From Hymenobacter caeli (GTDB lineage: Bacteria > Bacteroidota > Bacteroidia > Cytophagales > Hymenobacteraceae), in contig NZ_JABSNP010000013.1 in NCBI RefSeq assembly GCF_013294115.1, positions 84,707-148,706 on the forward strand: 64,000 nt of DNA, in the 5' to 3' direction. Every line of letters starts with the position of its first letter. The stretch's first letter is position 1. The position numbers and the translations under genes are program-made. Below the pieces are notes generated by a model. That model made no database searches, was not told where the DNA came from, and saw only the letters and a list, made by a program, of their open reading frames with translations. Positions 46,102-53,992 of this stretch are shown here, one piece after another.

Positions 46102-46251
46102 GCTGCCTTTCCCAGGCGAAGCGCAAAGGGTACGAGCCCGCGCAAGCGGTGCCCCTCCAAGGCCCGGGGTTGTCCGCAATGCCCCTTCCTGCCTTACTCT
46201 TGTAGCACCAACGCTGGCCCGCGTCCGGGCCGTCACTCTTCCCCATTCCTT

Positions 46252-47259
46252 ATGCAAGCCATTCAGCTCGATGCCGTCCACCAGCCCGTGGTGCTGCGCG
46301 ACGTGCCCGCGCCCGTGCCCGGCCCCGGCGAAATCCTCGTCCGGCTCCGCGCCGCCGCCCTCAACCACCGCGACGTCTGGATTCAGAAAGGCCAGTACGC
46401 GGGCATCGCGCTGCCCTGCACCCTCGGGGCCGACGGCGTGGGCGAAGTGGCCGCCTGGGGCCTCGGCGTGCCCGCCGACGCGCCCGCCGTGGGCAGTCGC
46501 GTAATTGTGAACCCCGGCCGCCGCTGGGGCACCAGCCAAACCGCCCAGGCCAAGGACTTTGTGGTGCTGGGCATGCCCGACCCCGGCACGTTTGCCGAGT
46601 ACATCACGGCCGCCGCCCAGTACATCCGCCCCCTGCCCGCGCACCTCACCGACGCGCAGGGCGCGGCCCTGCCGCTGGCGGGCCTCACGGGCTACCGGGC
46701 GGCCTTTGCCCGGGCCCGGGCCCAACCCGGCGAGCGGGTGCTCGTCACGGGCATTGGCGGGGGCGTGGCCATCGTGGCGGCCCAGCTGTGCGTGGCCCAC
46801 GGCTGCGAGGTGTGGGGCACCTCGGGCTCCGACGACAAGCTGGCCCGGCTGTCCGCCCTGGGCCTGCGCGGCGGCATCAACTACCAGACCGATGGCTGGG
46901 CCAGAACCCTGGTGAAGCAGGCCGGGGGCCCGTTCGACGTCATCATCGACAGCGCCGGTGGTCCGGCGTTCGGGGCCCTGCTCGACGCCGCCGCGCCGGG
47001 CGGGCGCATCGTGTTCTACGGCGGCACGCTGGGCAACATTCCCGACGTGCCCCCGGGCAAAGTGTTCTGGAAGCAGCTCAGCATCCTGGGCTCGTCGATG
47101 GGCTCGGAGCAGGACTTTGACGATTTATTGGCCTTTGTAACCGAACACAAGCTCGTGCCCGTGGTGGACGGAATCTTCCCGCTGGCCGAAGCCGAAGCTG
47201 CCCTGCGCCGCCTTGAAGCCGGCCAGCAGTTCGGCAAAATCGTGCTGCAAATAGCGTAG
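46252..47259 (+). CDS. Zinc-free MDR-family oxidoreductase (quinone oxidoreductase-like)
   Basis: The 335-residue protein is a medium-chain dehydrogenase: GroES-like N-domain (VRLRAAALNHRDVWIQKG, LGADGVGEV), Rossmann C-domain with VLVTGIGGGVAIVAAQL and VIIDSAGG. The usual catalytic-zinc Cys and His of alcohol dehydrogenases are replaced (LGADG instead of a GHE segment), so it fits quinone oxidoreductases and enoyl reductases better. It probably reduces a quinone or enone with NADPH. It is transcribed alone. Confidence 0.9.
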   Translation: MQAIQLDAVHQPVVLRDVPAPVPGPGEILVRLRAAALNHRDVWIQKGQYAGIALPCTLGADGVGEVAAWGLGVPADAPAVGSRVIVNPGRRWGTSQTAQAKDFVVLGMPDPGTFAEYITAAAQYIRPLPAHLTDAQGAALPLAGLTGYRAAFARARAQPGERVLVTGIGGGVAIVAAQLCVAHGCEVWGTSGSDDKLARLSALGLRGGINYQTDGWARTLVKQAGGPFDVIIDSAGGPAFGALLDAAAPGGRIVFYGGTLGNIPDVPPGKVFWKQLSILGSSMGSEQDFDDLLAFVTEHKLVPVVDGIFPLAEAEAALRRLEAGQQFGKIVLQIA

Positions 47260-47282
47260 CGCTAAGGAGCAGATTTGTTAAG

Positions 47283-47326
47283 GCAAATTATATTTAAAAT
47301 ACTGATATACAGTAAGTATAATTTGC
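47283..47326. repeat. AT-rich inverted repeat
   Basis: Arms GCAAATTATATTT (47283-47295) and its near-complement (47314-47326) differ by one base. The element lies between the oxidoreductase and a small gene; it may be a weak terminator or an operator. Confidence 0.5.
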
Positions 47327-47416
47327 TGAAAATAACAGTTGCAGTGAATGAAAAACGGGTGTTTTTGGTTAATTAATCAGCTAAGAAACCCCCCGCAAAT
47401 TATTCTCTCTTCCGCC

Positions 47417-47680
47417 ATGAAAGCTCCCGCCGAATACCTCGCCCCGCACGTGTTTGAAGCCCGCCGCCCGCGCCGCGACTTGCAGCCAGTGGTGGCCTAC
47501 GACGCCGCCCTCCGCGCCCTGGAGCAAGCCCTGGCCGACGCCGAGAAGTACAAGTACCTGCTCATGCGGGCCCTGCGCCGCCACGCCGACGACGTAGCGC
47601 CGCGCCCGGCCCCGGCCGCCCTGCCCGAAGCCACCGTGCGGCCCATGTACCCGGCGGCCGACGAGCGCCTGGCCGCGTAG
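47417..47680 (+). CDS. Small hypothetical protein
   Basis: ATG 47417 gives 87 residues, charged and helical (DAALRALEQALADAEKYKYLLMRALRRHADD in the centre) with Pro/Ala-rich ends. No signal or membrane segment. It is followed by a good terminator, which supports it being a transcribed unit. Family and function are unknown. Confidence 0.55.
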   Translation: MKAPAEYLAPHVFEARRPRRDLQPVVAYDAALRALEQALADAEKYKYLLMRALRRHADDVAPRPAPAALPEATVRPMYPAADERLAA

Positions 47681-47705
47681 CAACGCCCACATTTTTGCTC
47701 GAAAA

Positions 47706-47734
47706 GCCGCTGGCCCCGCGCCAGCGGCTTTTTT
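47706..47734. terminator. Bidirectional terminator
   Basis: A 9-bp stem (GCCGCTGGC at 47706-47714 with 47720-47728) has A4 before and T6 after, between convergent genes ending at 47680 and 47740. Confidence 0.8.
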
Positions 47735-47739
47735 GCGGC

Positions 47740-49122
47740 CTACCCGGCCGCCACGCGGGCCGCCAGCTCGGCGGCCAGGGCCACGGCTTGGAGCCGCAGC
47801 TCCGGCACGGCCGTCGATTCGAAGGCCGCGGGCCGGCGGCTGGGGCCCAGCGTGAACAGGCCGGAGACCGGGGCCCCGTCGGCCGCCAGCAGGGCCCCGT
47901 GGGCATCGGTGCGGATGCCCAGGCCGAGCGGGTCGGGCAGCAGGTGGCCCGCCGCCCGCAGTTGCCGCACCAGCGGCGCGTCGATGCGGCCGTAGTCGAA
48001 CAGCGGGCCGGTGCAGCACACCACGTGGCGGGCCAGGTGCGTGGCGGCGGTCCCGGCGCGTTCGCGCACCGTCGCCCGCAGGTTGGGGCCGGCCGGGGCC
48101 AAAGCCTCCACCCGGCCCGCCACCAGTCGCAGCTGGCCCGCCGCCGCCAGGGCCGCCACGGTGGCCGTGTTCTGGGGCGGGCTGCGGTGGCGGGCCACGC
48201 CCCACAGCGGGGCTAGGTGCCGCAGAAACCGCGCCTGCTCGGCCAGCGGCCACGCCGACCAGATGCGGCCCAGGTCGGGGCGCAGCGCGTCGAGCACCGG
48301 CCGCCAGCCCAGCCCCTGCGCCGCCGCCCGCCGCACGTGCCGCTTGAACACGGCCACCACGCCGTTCACCGTCGGCAGGCCCGCCAGCTCGTCGTAGTAG
48401 CTGGGGTACGCCACCCCGGCGGGCCCGTGCATGGCGGGCCAGCGGCCGTGGCGGGCCACGGCCACCACCGCGGCGCGGTGCCCCTGCCGGTGCAGGCCCA
48501 CCAGCACGTCCATTGCGGTGAGGCCGGCCCCCACGAGCAGCACCGGCTCGTCGGGGCCGATGCTGGCCAGGGCCCCGGGGGCCCACGGGTCGGCGTGGTA
48601 GCCGGGGTGGGCGAGGTAGGCCAGGTCGGGCCCGGCGGGTGATGGGGGCGGGAAGTTGCCCAGCGCCAACACTACGTAGTCGCTTTCGATAACGGTGCCG
48701 TCGTCCAGCCGCACGGCGCGCCGGCCGCCGGGGCCCAATGGGGCGGCCACCGCGGCGGCCCGGTGCCAGCGCACGCCGCCCGAGTCCTGCGCGGCGGCCA
48801 GCGCCTGGACCAGGTAGCGCCCGTAGCAGGGGCGGGGGGCAAATTCCGGCACGCCGGCCGCCACTTCGGGCTGCCGGGCCAGCCAATCGGCGAAGTGTGT
48901 GGGCTCGTCGGGGTATAGGCTCAGGTTGCCCGGCCGCACGTTCAGTAGGCGCTCGGCCGGGCCGGGGGCGTACGCCAGGCCGGGCCCGGGCGCGGGGCCG
49001 GGCTCCACGAGGTGCACGGCGGCCCGCGCCAGCAGGCCCGGCTGCCGCGCCAGGTGCAGCGCCAGGGCCGTGCCCGCGAACCCGCCGCCCACGATAGTAA
49101 TGACCGAACGCGAGGTAGTCAA
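47740..49122 (-). CDS. FAD/NAD(P)-binding protein
   Basis: A dinucleotide-binding motif (ITIVGGGFAGTALALHL) opens the protein right after a TTG at 49122, which gives 460 residues; no ATG is available. The sequence continues with a FAD-binding pattern of the NAD(P)-FAD family PF13454 (YAPGPAERLLNVRPG, VVLALGNFPPP, VLLVGAGLTAMDVLV). It is probably a flavin oxidoreductase; substrate unknown. Frames upstream of 49122 run into a repeat (49230-49361) and are not credible. Confidence 0.8.
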   Translation of the reverse strand: MTTSRSVITIVGGGFAGTALALHLARQPGLLARAAVHLVEPGPAPGPGLAYAPGPAERLLNVRPGNLSLYPDEPTHFADWLARQPEVAAGVPEFAPRPCYGRYLVQALAAAQDSGGVRWHRAAAVAAPLGPGGRRAVRLDDGTVIESDYVVLALGNFPPPSPAGPDLAYLAHPGYHADPWAPGALASIGPDEPVLLVGAGLTAMDVLVGLHRQGHRAAVVAVARHGRWPAMHGPAGVAYPSYYDELAGLPTVNGVVAVFKRHVRRAAAQGLGWRPVLDALRPDLGRIWSAWPLAEQARFLRHLAPLWGVARHRSPPQNTATVAALAAAGQLRLVAGRVEALAPAGPNLRATVRERAGTAATHLARHVVCCTGPLFDYGRIDAPLVRQLRAAGHLLPDPLGLGIRTDAHGALLAADGAPVSGLFTLGPSRRPAAFESTAVPELRLQAVALAAELAARVAAG

Positions 49123-49229
49123 AGCAGAAAGATTAGGCGGGTGTTGGCCTGATACGCGGCCCGGGCCCCCGGGTTGGTAACTGCTTGGGGTACTAGCTGC
49201 TGCCACGTGGTTGGGGCCGCCCCTGAGGT

Positions 49230-49361
49230 GCACCTCACTCCCTAGCCCCCTCTCCAAAAAAGAGGGGGAACTAGCTCTCGCTTTAAAAAACTAGTTTTTA
49301 AATACTAAGACTAAAACTAGTTCCCCCTCTCTTTTGGAGAGGGGGCTAGGGGATGAGGCGC
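49230..49361. repeat. Long hairpin repeat, second family copy
   Basis: Arms 49230-49274 and 49317-49361 are 45-bp imperfect inverted copies (about 4 mismatches), sharing CCTAGCCCCCTCTCC and AGAGGGGGAA with the element at 29801-29924. It lies between rfaD and the FAD gene. Confidence 0.85.
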
Positions 49362-49394
49362 CCGGGAGAGCGGCTTCCGACTGCGTAACGGCAG

Positions 49395-50363
49395 CTAATA
49401 ATAGCGCTCCGGCAGCAGGTACTGCTGCACGTAGTCGCGGATGCCTTCTTCGAGCGAGGCAAAGGCGTTGGGGTAGCCGATGCTCTTCAGCTTTTGCATG
49501 TCGGCTTGGGTGTAGTACTGGTACTTGTCGCGGATGTCCTCCGGCGTATCTTTAAAATAAATATCGGCCGGCCGGCCCATGGCCTCGAACGTATTCAGGG
49601 CCAGGTCCATGAACGTGCGGGCCGTGCCGCTGCCCAGGTTGTAGATGCCCGAATCCTTGCGGTGGTGCAGCAGGAAGAAGCACACTTCCACCACGTCCTT
49701 CACGTACACAAAGTCGCGCATCTGCCCGCCGTCCACGTAGTCGGGGTTATGCGACTTGAACAGCGTCATCGAGCCGTCCTGCTGAATCTGGTTGAAGGCG
49801 TGGAGCACCACCGACGCCATGCGGCCCTTGTGGTACTCGTTGGGCCCGTACACGTTAAAAAACTTCAGCCCCGCCCAGAAATACGGCTTTTCCGCCTGCG
49901 CCAGGGCCCAGTTGTCGAAGTCGTTCTTCGACTCGCCGTACGGGTTCAGCGGCCGGTAGAGCGGGAACAGGGCCGCGTCGGTGTCGGTGTAGCCCAGGGT
50001 GCCGTCGCCGTAGGTGGCCGCCGACGAGGCGTACACCAGCGGCAGCTGGTACTGGCAGCAAGCCCGCCACATCTGCTTGGAGTAGTTCAGGTTGAGCAGG
50101 TCGAACACGGCCGGGTCCATCTCCGCCGTGTCGGTGCGGGCCCCCAGGTGAAACACGAATTCTACCTGCGCGTGGTGCGCGTCGAGCCACGTGAAAAAAT
50201 CCTCCCGGTCCACGTATTCGCGCAGTTTCTTCCCTTCGAGGTTGCGCAGCTTCTTCTCCACCGAGAAGTTGTCCACGACCACTACATCGTTGAAATTGGC
50301 CGCGTTGAGGCGGGAAACGAGGGCGCTGGCAATAAAGCCCGCCGCACCGGTGACGACTATCAT
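49395..50363 (-). CDS. rfaD: ADP-glyceromanno-heptose 6-epimerase
   Basis: The 322-residue enzyme is a short-chain extended dehydrogenase with NADP-binding GAAGFIAS near residue 6, FHLGARTDT, and active-site residues Ser114 (YASSAATYG), Tyr142 and Lys146 (YGESK). Sequence such as NVYGPNEYHKGRMASV is characteristic of RfaD/HldD. It epimerises ADP-D-glycero-manno-heptose to the L form, supplying heptose for LPS core synthesis. It shares a 128-bp divergent promoter region with queD. Confidence 0.94.
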   Translation of the reverse strand: MIVVTGAAGFIASALVSRLNAANFNDVVVVDNFSVEKKLRNLEGKKLREYVDREDFFTWLDAHHAQVEFVFHLGARTDTAEMDPAVFDLLNLNYSKQMWRACCQYQLPLVYASSAATYGDGTLGYTDTDAALFPLYRPLNPYGESKNDFDNWALAQAEKPYFWAGLKFFNVYGPNEYHKGRMASVVLHAFNQIQQDGSMTLFKSHNPDYVDGGQMRDFVYVKDVVEVCFFLLHHRKDSGIYNLGSGTARTFMDLALNTFEAMGRPADIYFKDTPEDIRDKYQYYTQADMQKLKSIGYPNAFASLEEGIRDYVQQYLLPERYY

Positions 50364-50384
50364 AAGCGAGAAGAATGGAGCCCC

Positions 50385-50392
50385 CAAAGGTA
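50385..50392 (-). promoter_or_regulatory. -7 box of rfaD (TACCTTTG)
   Basis: TACCTTTG on the minus strand is an exact match to TAnnTTTG, 22 bp upstream of the rfaD start. Confidence 0.6.
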
Positions 50393-50434
50393 CGGCCCGC
50401 CCGCGCCCAGGGCCCGGCCGGGGGCCCGGCGGCG

Positions 50435-50442
50435 TATATTTG
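50435..50442 (+). promoter_or_regulatory. -7 box of queD (TATATTTG)
   Basis: TATATTTG fits TAnnTTTG, 50 bp upstream of the queD ATG. Confidence 0.5.
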
Positions 50443-50491
50443 CGGTGAAAATACGGGAAGCGGCGGGCCAGCGCGTTTCCCCCGCACCCCC

Positions 50492-50905
50492 ATGATTTAC
50501 GTCAGCCGCCACGAGCACTTCAACGCCGCCCACAAGCTGCACAACCCCCGGTGGAGCGACGAGCGCAACCGCGAGGTGTTCGGCCCCTGCGCCAACGCCA
50601 ACTGGCACGGCCACAACTACGACCTCGTGGTAACGGTGCGCGGCACCCCCGACCCCGACACCGGCTTCGTCGTGGACCTCAAGGCCCTGTCCGACCTCAT
50701 CAAGGAACACGTGACCGACCAGGTGGACCACAAAAACCTCAACCTCGACGTGCCCTTCCTGGCCGGCCAGATGGCCAGCACCGAAAACCTGGCCGTGGCC
50801 TTCTGGCAAATCCTGGCCCGCGAATTGCCCGCCATCACGCCCGCCCAGCTCCACTGCGTCAAGCTCTACGAAACGCCCCGCAACTTCGTGGAGTACTACG
50901 GGTGA
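50492..50905 (+). CDS. queD: 6-carboxytetrahydropterin synthase
   Basis: The 137-residue protein carries the zinc-binding triad His14, His39 and His41 (HFNAAH, WHGHNY) and the catalytic Cys33 (FGPCANAN), with an ETPRNFVEY C-terminus. It is a PTPS/QueD-family enzyme, converting 7,8-dihydroneopterin triphosphate to 6-carboxytetrahydropterin in queuosine (7-deazaguanine) synthesis. It lies just upstream of lpxB with a palindromic repeat in between. Confidence 0.92.
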   Translation: MIYVSRHEHFNAAHKLHNPRWSDERNREVFGPCANANWHGHNYDLVVTVRGTPDPDTGFVVDLKALSDLIKEHVTDQVDHKNLNLDVPFLAGQMASTENLAVAFWQILARELPAITPAQLHCVKLYETPRNFVEYYG

Positions 50906-50909
50906 TTTT

Positions 50910-51013
50910 AGTTATGAGTTAAAAGTTATGAGTTATGAGTTGGCATTTAGCTAGTTAAGCAGCATGTCACTCCTAGGCCTTAACTCATAACTCATAACTT
51001 ATAACTCATAACT
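50910..51013. repeat. AT-rich inverted word repeat between queD and lpxB
   Basis: 32-bp arms 50910-50941 and 50982-51013 differ by one base, made of AGTTATGAGTT words. The right arm ends 4 bp before the lpxB ATG, so the folded transcript would place the lpxB start next to the base of a strong hairpin. Confidence 0.85.
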
Positions 51014-51017
51014 CAGC

Positions 51018-52145
51018 ATGAAATACTACCTAATTGCCGGCGAACGGTCGGGCGATTTTCACGCCGCTGACCTCATGCGGGCCCTGCGCACGGAGGACGC
51101 CGCCGCGGAGTTTCGCTTCTGGGGCGGCGACCTGATGCGGGCCGTGGGCGGCGAGCTGGTGCACCACTACCAGGACCTGGCCGTGATGGGCTTCCTGGAA
51201 GCCGCCACCGGGGTGCTCAAGTTTCGGCGTTACCTCAAGGAGTGCGAAAAGGACCTGCAAGCCTACCGGCCCGACGTGCTCATCCTGGTCGATTACGGCG
51301 GGTTCAACCTGCGGGTGGCCAAGTTCGCCAAGGCCCAGGGCTTGAAGGTGTTCTACTACATTTCGCCCAAAATATGGGCCTGGAACGAGGGCCGCGTCGA
51401 GCAGGTAAAGTCCCGGGTCGACAAGATGTTCGTCATCCTGCCGTTCGAGGAAGAGTTTTATAAGCGCTTCGACTACCCCGTGGACTACGCCGGCAACCCC
51501 ACCGCCGACGCGGTGGCTGAGTTTGTGCCCACGGCCGACTTTCACGCCCGCAACCAGCTCGACCAGCGGCCCATCATCGCCGTGCTGCCCGGCTCGCGCA
51601 AGCAGGAAATCGAGGAGATGCTGCACGTGATGCTGGCCATCCTGCCCCCGTTCATGGTGGACTACCAGTTCGTGGTGGCCGGCGTCGACAACCTCGACCG
51701 CGTCTATTACCAGCACTTCGAGCGCAACGGCATCCGCCTCGTCTTCGACCAAACCTTCGACCTGCTGAGCCACGCCACGGCCGCCCTCGTCACCAGTGGC
51801 ACCGCCACCCTCGAAACGGCCCTGTTCGGCGTGCCCCAAATCGTGTGCTACCGCACCAGCAACATCAGCTACGCCATCGGCAAGCTGGTCATCAAGGTGC
51901 CCTACATTTCGCTCGTCAACCTCATCGCCGGCCACGCCGTGGTGAAAGAGCTGATTCAGAACGATTTCACGGCCCGCAACCTCATGGACGAGCTGAAGCT
52001 GCTGCTCACCGACGAGGCCTACCAGGCCCGCATCAAGGCCGGCTACGACGAAATCCGCACCAAGCTCGGCCAGCAGCAAGCCGCCCAAAAAACGGCCGCG
52101 CTAATGGTTGGCTACTTGAAAGATGAATTAAAAATCAGGAATTAA
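51018..52145 (+). CDS. lpxB: Lipid-A-disaccharide synthase
   Basis: This 375-residue GT19 enzyme has the N-terminal AGERSGDFHA motif, FWGGDLM, DYGGFNLRVAK, FYYISPKIWAW and AVLPGSRKQEIE, and a C-terminal GTATLETALFG nucleotide-binding segment. It joins UDP-diacylglucosamine to lipid X to form the lipid A disaccharide at the inner membrane. Its last codons (ELKIRN) fall inside the left arm of an AT-rich repeat, so the C-terminus may have been extended by the repeat. Confidence 0.95.
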   Translation: MKYYLIAGERSGDFHAADLMRALRTEDAAAEFRFWGGDLMRAVGGELVHHYQDLAVMGFLEAATGVLKFRRYLKECEKDLQAYRPDVLILVDYGGFNLRVAKFAKAQGLKVFYYISPKIWAWNEGRVEQVKSRVDKMFVILPFEEEFYKRFDYPVDYAGNPTADAVAEFVPTADFHARNQLDQRPIIAVLPGSRKQEIEEMLHVMLAILPPFMVDYQFVVAGVDNLDRVYYQHFERNGIRLVFDQTFDLLSHATAALVTSGTATLETALFGVPQIVCYRTSNISYAIGKLVIKVPYISLVNLIAGHAVVKELIQNDFTARNLMDELKLLLTDEAYQARIKAGYDEIRTKLGQQQAAQKTAALMVGYLKDELKIRN

Positions 52146-52152
52146 AAATTAG

Positions 52153-52299
52153 GGCGGTGGTCTAAAACGGGGTGGTCCGGCGAATTGCCCGAAGGGCTTC
52201 GTCGGGCCACTCTGGCGGTTGAACAGCGGCTCCGGGGTATTGTCAGAGTGGTCCGACGAACGAAAAATTAGCCCGATCACCCCGTTTTAGGCCACTGCC
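52153..52299. repeat. 147-bp palindromic MITE-like element, copy B
   Basis: Same length as copy A (21835-21981), ending GGCCACTGCC. Terminal inverted repeats and the inner GTCGGGCCACTC/GAGTGG pair are preserved, though the right arm has several changes. It appears inserted in an AT-rich repeat. Confidence 0.85.
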
Positions 52300-52301
52300 A
52301 A

Positions 52302-52341
52302 AATTAAAAATGACCGCTTACTCAGGCGGTCATTTTTAATT
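52302..52341. terminator. Bidirectional terminator between lpxB and clpX
   Basis: A perfect 16-bp stem (52302-52317 with 52326-52341) with loop of 8; A-run and T-run flank the GC core TGACCGC on both sides. Confidence 0.8.
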
Positions 52342-52358
52342 CCTGATTTTTAATTGCG

Positions 52359-53582
52359 TTAAGCCGCCCGCATGTGCCGCAGCGGCGACTTCTCGAACTT
52401 GCTGCGGGCGTAGCTCAGGTTGATGACCAGCTCGTCGGCTCCCACTTCGTCGGGCATCTCAAACATGGCGTCGGTCATGATGCTCTCGCAGATGGAGCGC
52501 AGGCCCCGGGCCCCCAGGCGGTACTCGTCGGCCTTGTCCACGATGTAGGCCAGGGCCTCTTCGGTGAAGTCGAGGTCGATGCTTTCCATGCCGAACAGGC
52601 GCTTGTACTGCTTCACGAGCGAGTTTTTGGGCTCGGTCAGAATCTGGCGCAACGTGGTCTTGTCCAGCGGGTTGAGGAAAGTGAGCACCGGCAAGCGGCC
52701 AATCAGTTCGGGGATGAGGCCGAACGACTTCATGTCCTGAGCCGACACGTAGCGCAGGAAGTTCTGGGTGTCCACCTGCTCCTCCAGGTTGGTTTTGGCG
52801 AAGCCCATCGGCTTGGTGTTCAGCCGGCTCTTGATGATGCGCTCGATGCCCGAAAAGGCCCCCCCACAGATGAAGAGGATGTTCTCGGTGTTCACCGAAA
52901 TCATCTTTTGCTCGGGGTGCTTGCGGCCCCCCTGCGGCGGCACGTTGATGGCCGTGCCTTCGAGCAGCTTCAGCAAGGCCTGCTGCACGCCCTCGCCGCT
53001 CACGTCGCGCGTGATGCTGGGGTTGTCGCTCTTGCGGGCAATCTTGTCGATTTCGTCGATGTACACGATGCCGCGCTCGGCGGCTTCCAGGTCGTAATCC
53101 GCGGCTTGCAGCAGGCGGGTGAGGATGCTCTCCACGTCCTCGCCCACGTAGCCGGCCTCCGTCAGCACGGTGGCGTCGGCGATGCAGAAGGGCACTTGCA
53201 GGATTTTGGCCAGCATCCGGGCCAGGAAGGTTTTGCCGGTGCCGGTTTCGCCCACCATGATGATGTTGGACTTCTCAATCTGCACCTCGTCGTCCTGGGG
53301 TTTCTGCATCAGGCGCTTGTAGTGGTTGTACACGGCCACCGCCATCACGCGCTTGGCCTCGTCCTGGCCAATGACGTACTGGTCAAGGTGTTCCTTAATG
53401 GCGCGGGGCTTGATGAGGTTGAACTTGGGGTGCTTGCCGGCCTCCTGGGCCTTGGCCTCCTCGTCGAGGATGAGCTGGGCCTGGCCCACGCATTTCTCGC
53501 AAATGTGGGCGTTGATGCCCGAAATCATGACGGCGACTTCACGCTTGCTGCGGTTGCAAAAGGAGCAGGATATTTCGGCCAT
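52359..53582 (-). CDS. clpX: ATP-dependent Clp protease ATP-binding subunit ClpX
   Basis: ATG 53582 gives 407 residues. Zinc-binding Cys6, Cys9, Cys28 and Cys31 form the N-terminal C4 domain. The AAA+ core has Walker A GETGTGKT, Walker [10 protein letters not shown], and a MGF loop (KPMGFAK) where most ClpX have IGF or LGF for docking to ClpP. It unfolds substrates and feeds them to ClpP. It is separated from clpP by an oppositely oriented peptidase gene, unlike the usual tig-clpP-clpX order. Confidence 0.95.
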   Translation of the reverse strand: MAEISCSFCNRSKREVAVMISGINAHICEKCVGQAQLILDEEAKAQEAGKHPKFNLIKPRAIKEHLDQYVIGQDEAKRVMAVAVYNHYKRLMQKPQDDEVQIEKSNIIMVGETGTGKTFLARMLAKILQVPFCIADATVLTEAGYVGEDVESILTRLLQAADYDLEAAERGIVYIDEIDKIARKSDNPSITRDVSGEGVQQALLKLLEGTAINVPPQGGRKHPEQKMISVNTENILFICGGAFSGIERIIKSRLNTKPMGFAKTNLEEQVDTQNFLRYVSAQDMKSFGLIPELIGRLPVLTFLNPLDKTTLRQILTEPKNSLVKQYKRLFGMESIDLDFTEEALAYIVDKADEYRLGARGLRSICESIMTDAMFEMPDEVGADELVINLSYARSKFEKSPLRHMRAA

Positions 53583-53629
53583 CGGAACAGAATGGTAATA
53601 AGTAGGGCAGTATTTCAGGCAAAGGGCCC

Positions 53630-53637
53630 CAAAGGTA
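53630..53637 (-). promoter_or_regulatory. -7 box of clpX (TACCTTTG)
   Basis: Exact TAnnTTTG match on the minus strand, 48 bp upstream of the clpX start. No clear TTTG -33 box is at the expected distance. Confidence 0.5.
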
Positions 53638-53787
53638 CAACGTGCCCAACGTCTGGGAACGCCCGATTGGTGCCGCCGGGCCCGCAACCTGCCCCCGCAC
53701 CCCCGCGCCAGCGGCCCCGGCCGGCCCAGAGCAATGCCGCTGAAAATGACGGCAATTAAGATTGGATGAAAATATATAAAAATACTA

Positions 53788-53795
53788 TATATTTG
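53788..53795 (+). promoter_or_regulatory. Putative -7 box of the prolyl oligopeptidase (TATATTTG)
   Basis: Matches TAnnTTTG in an AT-rich stretch about 200 bp before the ATG; a TTG lies some 23 bp upstream, a loose -33 spacing. Confidence 0.4.
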
Positions 53796-53992
53796 GTCGC
53801 CAGCTTGTAAATAATATTTGGCCGGAACTAAACTAGGCGCTGGCACTGGCTCCGAAGGGCCACCGCGCTGCCCTGAAGCTTTCGCCCGGCTTCCGCCGGG
53901 GCAGGTGCCGGGGCGGCCGGGCCACTCCCGCACCAGGCCCCACTTCCCGGCCGCCGCATCGTTTCTTCCCCCACCTCAACCCCCCGCCCGCT

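Larger units (their letters stand above)
52126..52355. repeat. Nested AT-rich inverted repeat around the 147-bp element
   Basis: The left arm at 52126-52151 (AATTAAAAATCAGGAATT core) has a perfect 24-bp inverse at 52332-52355. Inside it lie the 147-bp element (52153-52299) and a terminator hairpin. It starts within lpxB and ends 3 bp before clpX. Confidence 0.8.
53583..53992 (+). other. Divergent promoter region, clpX and prolyl oligopeptidase
   Basis: These 410 bp hold no gene. The clpX side contains a TACCTTTG box; the centre (about 53755-53820) is AT-rich with a TATATTTG box; the rest is GC-rich leader of the peptidase gene. Confidence 0.55.
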
